A stretch of 6,458 bases of DNA, taken from assembly GCA_031276415.1 (NCBI GenBank), contig JAISNF010000060.1, positions 1-6,458 on the forward strand. The letters are read 5' to 3'. Shown here in pieces: positions 5,128 to 6,458 of this stretch. A program made the position numbers and the translations under genes. The stretch comes from Planctomycetaceae bacterium (GTDB lineage Bacteria; Planctomycetota; Planctomycetia; Pirellulales; Thermoguttaceae). The number at the start of each line of letters is the position of its first letter. Within the stretch, counting starts at the first letter, position 1. Below the pieces are notes generated by a model that made no database searches, had not been told where the DNA came from, and saw nothing but the letters and a program-made list of their open reading frames with translations.

Positions 5128-5268
5128 TTTGTTTCGTGTGGTCATGTATCCGTAGGTTGCGCTTCGCTACACCTACGGTTATGCACATCTCGCCCCTGCG
5201 GGGCTTTTTTGTTTCGTGTGGTCAATTTTATCCGTAGGCTGCTGCGATTTGTTACGGTTACGGTTTTA
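5110..5268 (+). repeat. Tandem duplication of a 79-bp palindromic unit upstream of tnpA
   Basis: Unit 1 (5110-5188) and unit 2 (from 5189) both start CTCGCCCCTGCGGGGCTTTT and continue GTTTCGTGTGGTCA and ATCCGTAGG. Unit 1 then carries the intact CCGTAGG...CCTACGG hairpin. Unit 2 decays to GCTGCTGCGATTTG and TTACGGTTACGG. Both starts have a 5-bp GC hairpin followed by five or six T residues on the plus strand, so they look like small intrinsic terminators in that direction, although no plus-strand gene leads into them. From 5269 to 5322 I see only AT-rich sequence. Confidence 0.75.
5149..5188 (-). repeat. Outer inverted repeat, right copy
   Basis: It is identical, in inverted orientation, to 4544-4583. 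It is part of the first 79-bp unit and includes the complete CCGTAGG...CCTACGG hairpin. The exact identity, against the diverged units 1 and 2 of the array and the decayed copy after 5230, suggests recent duplication or active maintenance of these two copies. Confidence 0.85.
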
Positions 5269-5322
5269 CACTTTTTATCTTTGCGGGACAAAGTTTTACT
5301 ACGTAATCAAAAAATAAAAAAA

Positions 5323-6183
5323 TCAGGTTTTGAAGCGATTCATGAGGTTTTCGGTTTGGACGGTTAATTCCAGGACGAGCAGAGCGAGTTTGTTCCGAAG
5401 AAATTCGTAAACAATCATTGCCGGAATCGCAATGAGCAAACCGACTTGTGTTGTGATTAGAGCGGTTGAAATACCGGCGGCTAATTCGCTTGCTTGCGGG
5501 GCAGTGCCGGAACGGGCGATGACATTGAACGAATCAACCATCCCGAAAACAGTTCCGAGAAGACCAAGCATTGGGGCAATTCCGGCAATCATCGCAATCC
5601 AGCCGAGTTTTTGTTCAAGCCGCATAATTTCTTCTTCGGCAACATCGGACATTGACTGTTGAGCCGCTTCGTAACCCGACTGCATTTTCGCAAGACCGGC
5701 AGCAAGAATTTTCCCTTGCGGGGAATCACTGGCATGAGCCGTTTCGTAGGCTTCCTGAAATTTTTGTTCTTCTAATTGTTGTTTGAAGGTATCAATCATT
5801 GCTTGCGGCATGATATTGTTCCGGTTAATTGACATCCAGTTCATAACAACCAGCATGACAAAACAAATTGACGTAATCGCAAAAGCAGGGGCAAAAAGAG
5901 GACCGAGTGCTTTCAAATACCAGAACAAATAACTGTCCTGCGAAACTTCTTTGTCGTCCGCAACAACATCCTCACCTTCCGCCACATCTTGGTCGGCTTC
6001 ATTGTTTTCCGCATTATTTTCATTATTATTTTCTTCTTCATTTTCATTTTGTGCTGCCAGAAATGCAACCGTTGAAACAGGACTAACAGAAATCAGTCCT
6101 GAAAAAAATGAAAATGATACGAAAAAAAGAAGGAAAAGACTAACAGATTGAACCATTGAACAATTCAAAAACAATTTTCGCAT
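5323..6183 (-). CDS. exbB: MotA/TolQ/ExbB proton channel family protein
   Basis: A 286-residue ExbB/TolQ-type inner-membrane protein, the pentameric channel half of the energiser whose other half is ExbD. After a hydrophobic leader (about 12-43, ending AFLAA before QNE, possibly a cleaved signal peptide) comes an acidic Asn/Glu-rich linker (45-82). The core has a membrane helix at about 96-116, a cytoplasmic helical region (about 117-190), the diagnostic helix GWIAMIAGIAPMLGLLGTVFGMV (194-216) and a last helix (about 238-262, ALITTQVGLLIAIPAMIVYEF). The LLGTV and ALITTQVGL segments are the family signature. The start at 6183 is supported by GGAG (complement of 6192-6195) eight bases upstream. 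A later Met at codon 10 has no such site. Two exbD genes follow in the same direction but are now separated by tnpA and repeats. The client system is unknown. Confidence 0.93.
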   Translation of the reverse strand: MRKLFLNCSMVQSVSLFLLFFVSFSFFSGLISVSPVSTVAFLAAQNENEEENNNENNAENNEADQDVAEGEDVVADDKEVSQDSYLFWYLKALGPLFAPAFAITSICFVMLVVMNWMSINRNNIMPQAMIDTFKQQLEEQKFQEAYETAHASDSPQGKILAAGLAKMQSGYEAAQQSMSDVAEEEIMRLEQKLGWIAMIAGIAPMLGLLGTVFGMVDSFNVIARSGTAPQASELAAGISTALITTQVGLLIAIPAMIVYEFLRNKLALLVLELTVQTENLMNRFKT

Positions 6184-6240
6184 GAATTTAACTCCGTAAA
6201 TTTAAGGGTATCGTCAAATATTGAATCGGGATGTATCCTG

Positions 6241-6259
6241 TTACACCCCGAAAGGGTTA
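6241..6259 (-). repeat. Palindromic repeat fragment in the exbB leader
   Basis: On the minus strand TAACCCTTTCGGGGTGTAA parallels TTAACCCCGCAGGGGTGTGA at the start of array unit 3 (4525-4544) and forms a short ACCCT/GGGGU hairpin. It lies about 57 bases upstream of the exbB start, inside the likely leader. It is either repeat debris or a co-opted regulatory hairpin. Confidence 0.4.
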
Positions 6260-6284
6260 CTCAAAGGAAAAATATTAAACGAAA

Positions 6285-6312
6285 AGAATACCAGATTAAA
6301 AAAAAATAACAA
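6285..6312 (-). promoter_or_regulatory. Candidate promoter for exbB
   Basis: TTGTTA (complement of 6307-6312) and TATTCT (complement of 6285-6290) are 16 bases apart. Each matches the sigma70 consensus at only four of six positions. It would give a leader of about 95 nucleotides including the palindrome at 6241-6259. The region is AT-rich, so chance matches are expected. Confidence 0.22.
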
Positions 6313-6336
6313 GGGTATGTAAAAAATTTAGGATTT

Positions 6337-6431
6337 GGTAACTCTAAAAACTACAAATATATTTTTATTAACCACAGAAAGCAGATTTTATTAACTACAG
6401 AGGACACAGAAAGCGCAGAGGAAATTTTTAA
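6337..6431 (+). repeat. Dispersed repeat, copy 4, with duplicated core
   Basis: It begins GGTAACTCTAAAAACTAC (one T shorter than copy 1) and passes to ATTAACCACAGAAAGCAG. It then repeats the core as ATTAACTACAGAGGACACAG, AAGCGCAGAGGAAAT. The TTTTATTAAC-ACAGA block is thus present twice. It continues directly into a unit of the palindromic family at the window edge. Confidence 0.7.
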
Positions 6432-6458
6432 TTTCTCAATCTTAACCCCGCTAGGGCG
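6432..6458 (+). repeat. Start of another palindromic repeat unit, cut by window edge
   Basis: TTCTCAATCTTAACCCCGC then TAGGGCG closely matches the junctions between array units (TTTTTCAATCTTAACCC at 4401-4417 and 4515-4531). The array family therefore recurs upstream of exbB and continues past the window. Confidence 0.65.

Larger units (their letters stand above)
4544..5188 (-). mobile_element. IS200-like/RAYT-like element: tnpA within nested inverted repeats
   Basis: tnpA is enclosed by two nested inverted pairs. The outer pair, 4544-4583 and 5149-5188, is identical over 40 bases in opposite orientation. The inner pair, 4610-4633 and 5104-5127, matches at 22 of 24 positions, and the two differences preserve pairing within the GCCCYGCRGGGC hairpin. 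IS200/IS605 elements have subterminal hairpins instead of classical terminal repeats and make no target duplication, so exact ends cannot be set from one copy. The inner pair would give about 518 bp and the outer about 645 bp. Because the same palindromes also occur without tnpA, a REP-associated transposase (RAYT-like) is an alternative to a simple IS. Confidence 0.6.

Noticed and set aside
5113..5210. The two GCCCC-TGC-GGGGC plus T-tract hairpins as dedicated gene terminators
   Set aside because: They point along the plus strand, where no gene leads into them, and they are integral parts of the repeated units. I record them as a property of the repeat rather than as terminators of a gene.
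5083..5367. Plus-strand frame of 94 codons over the tandem palindromic units
   Set aside because: It translates the repeats and then the exbB antisense strand. It has no ribosome binding site and its composition follows the repeat.

Overview
The window looks like a low-GC bacterial chromosome segment, most plausibly from the Planctomycetes or another PVC-type lineage. This is an inference. It rests on an ExbB-type protein with an N-terminal leader and an Asn/Glu-rich linker, two successive ExbD paralogs, mostly Shine-Dalgarno-less starts, a small exported Pro/Tyr-rich protein, and dispersed repeats of the 'CACAGAGGACACAGAG' type. All seven genes I can support lie on the minus strand, so transcription runs from right to left. 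No RNA gene, CRISPR array or origin was recognised.

In transcription order the genes are: exbB (MotA/TolQ/ExbB proton channel, 5323-6183); an IS200-like tnpA (4629-5075) inside a dense field of palindromic repeats; exbD2 (3799-4233); exbD1 (2985-3467); comM/yifB (1421-2956); ruvC (682-1230); and a partial gene for a small exported protein running off the left edge (1-284), with its own good promoter and a structured leader. ExbB and the two ExbDs together would make one inner-membrane proton-driven energiser of the ExbBD/TolQR type. ComM (AAA+ branch-migration helicase family) and RuvC (Holliday junction resolvase) both act on recombination intermediates.

The space between genes is unusually rich in structured repeats of at least three kinds. 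(1) A roughly 114-bp unit with palindromic modules (a CCGTAGG...CCTACGG hairpin plus GCCCYGCRGGGC hairpins) forms a three-unit array on one side of tnpA. Inverted and tandem related copies lie on the other side, so tnpA sits inside nested inverted repeats, one of them a perfect 40-bp pair. This resembles a REP/RAYT arrangement. (2) A roughly 90-bp dispersed element begins GGTAACTTCTAAAAAC and carries the ACCACAGAGGACACAGAG core. It occurs four times, twice as a facing pair between exbD2 and exbD1, and its terminal motif alone forms a perfect 16-bp hairpin behind ruvC. (3) A short CGCAGATT-type element is found just downstream of both exbD2 and comM. The usual compact exbB-exbD-exbD cluster therefore appears to have been opened up by repeat and transposase insertions of about 1.1 kb and 0.33 kb.
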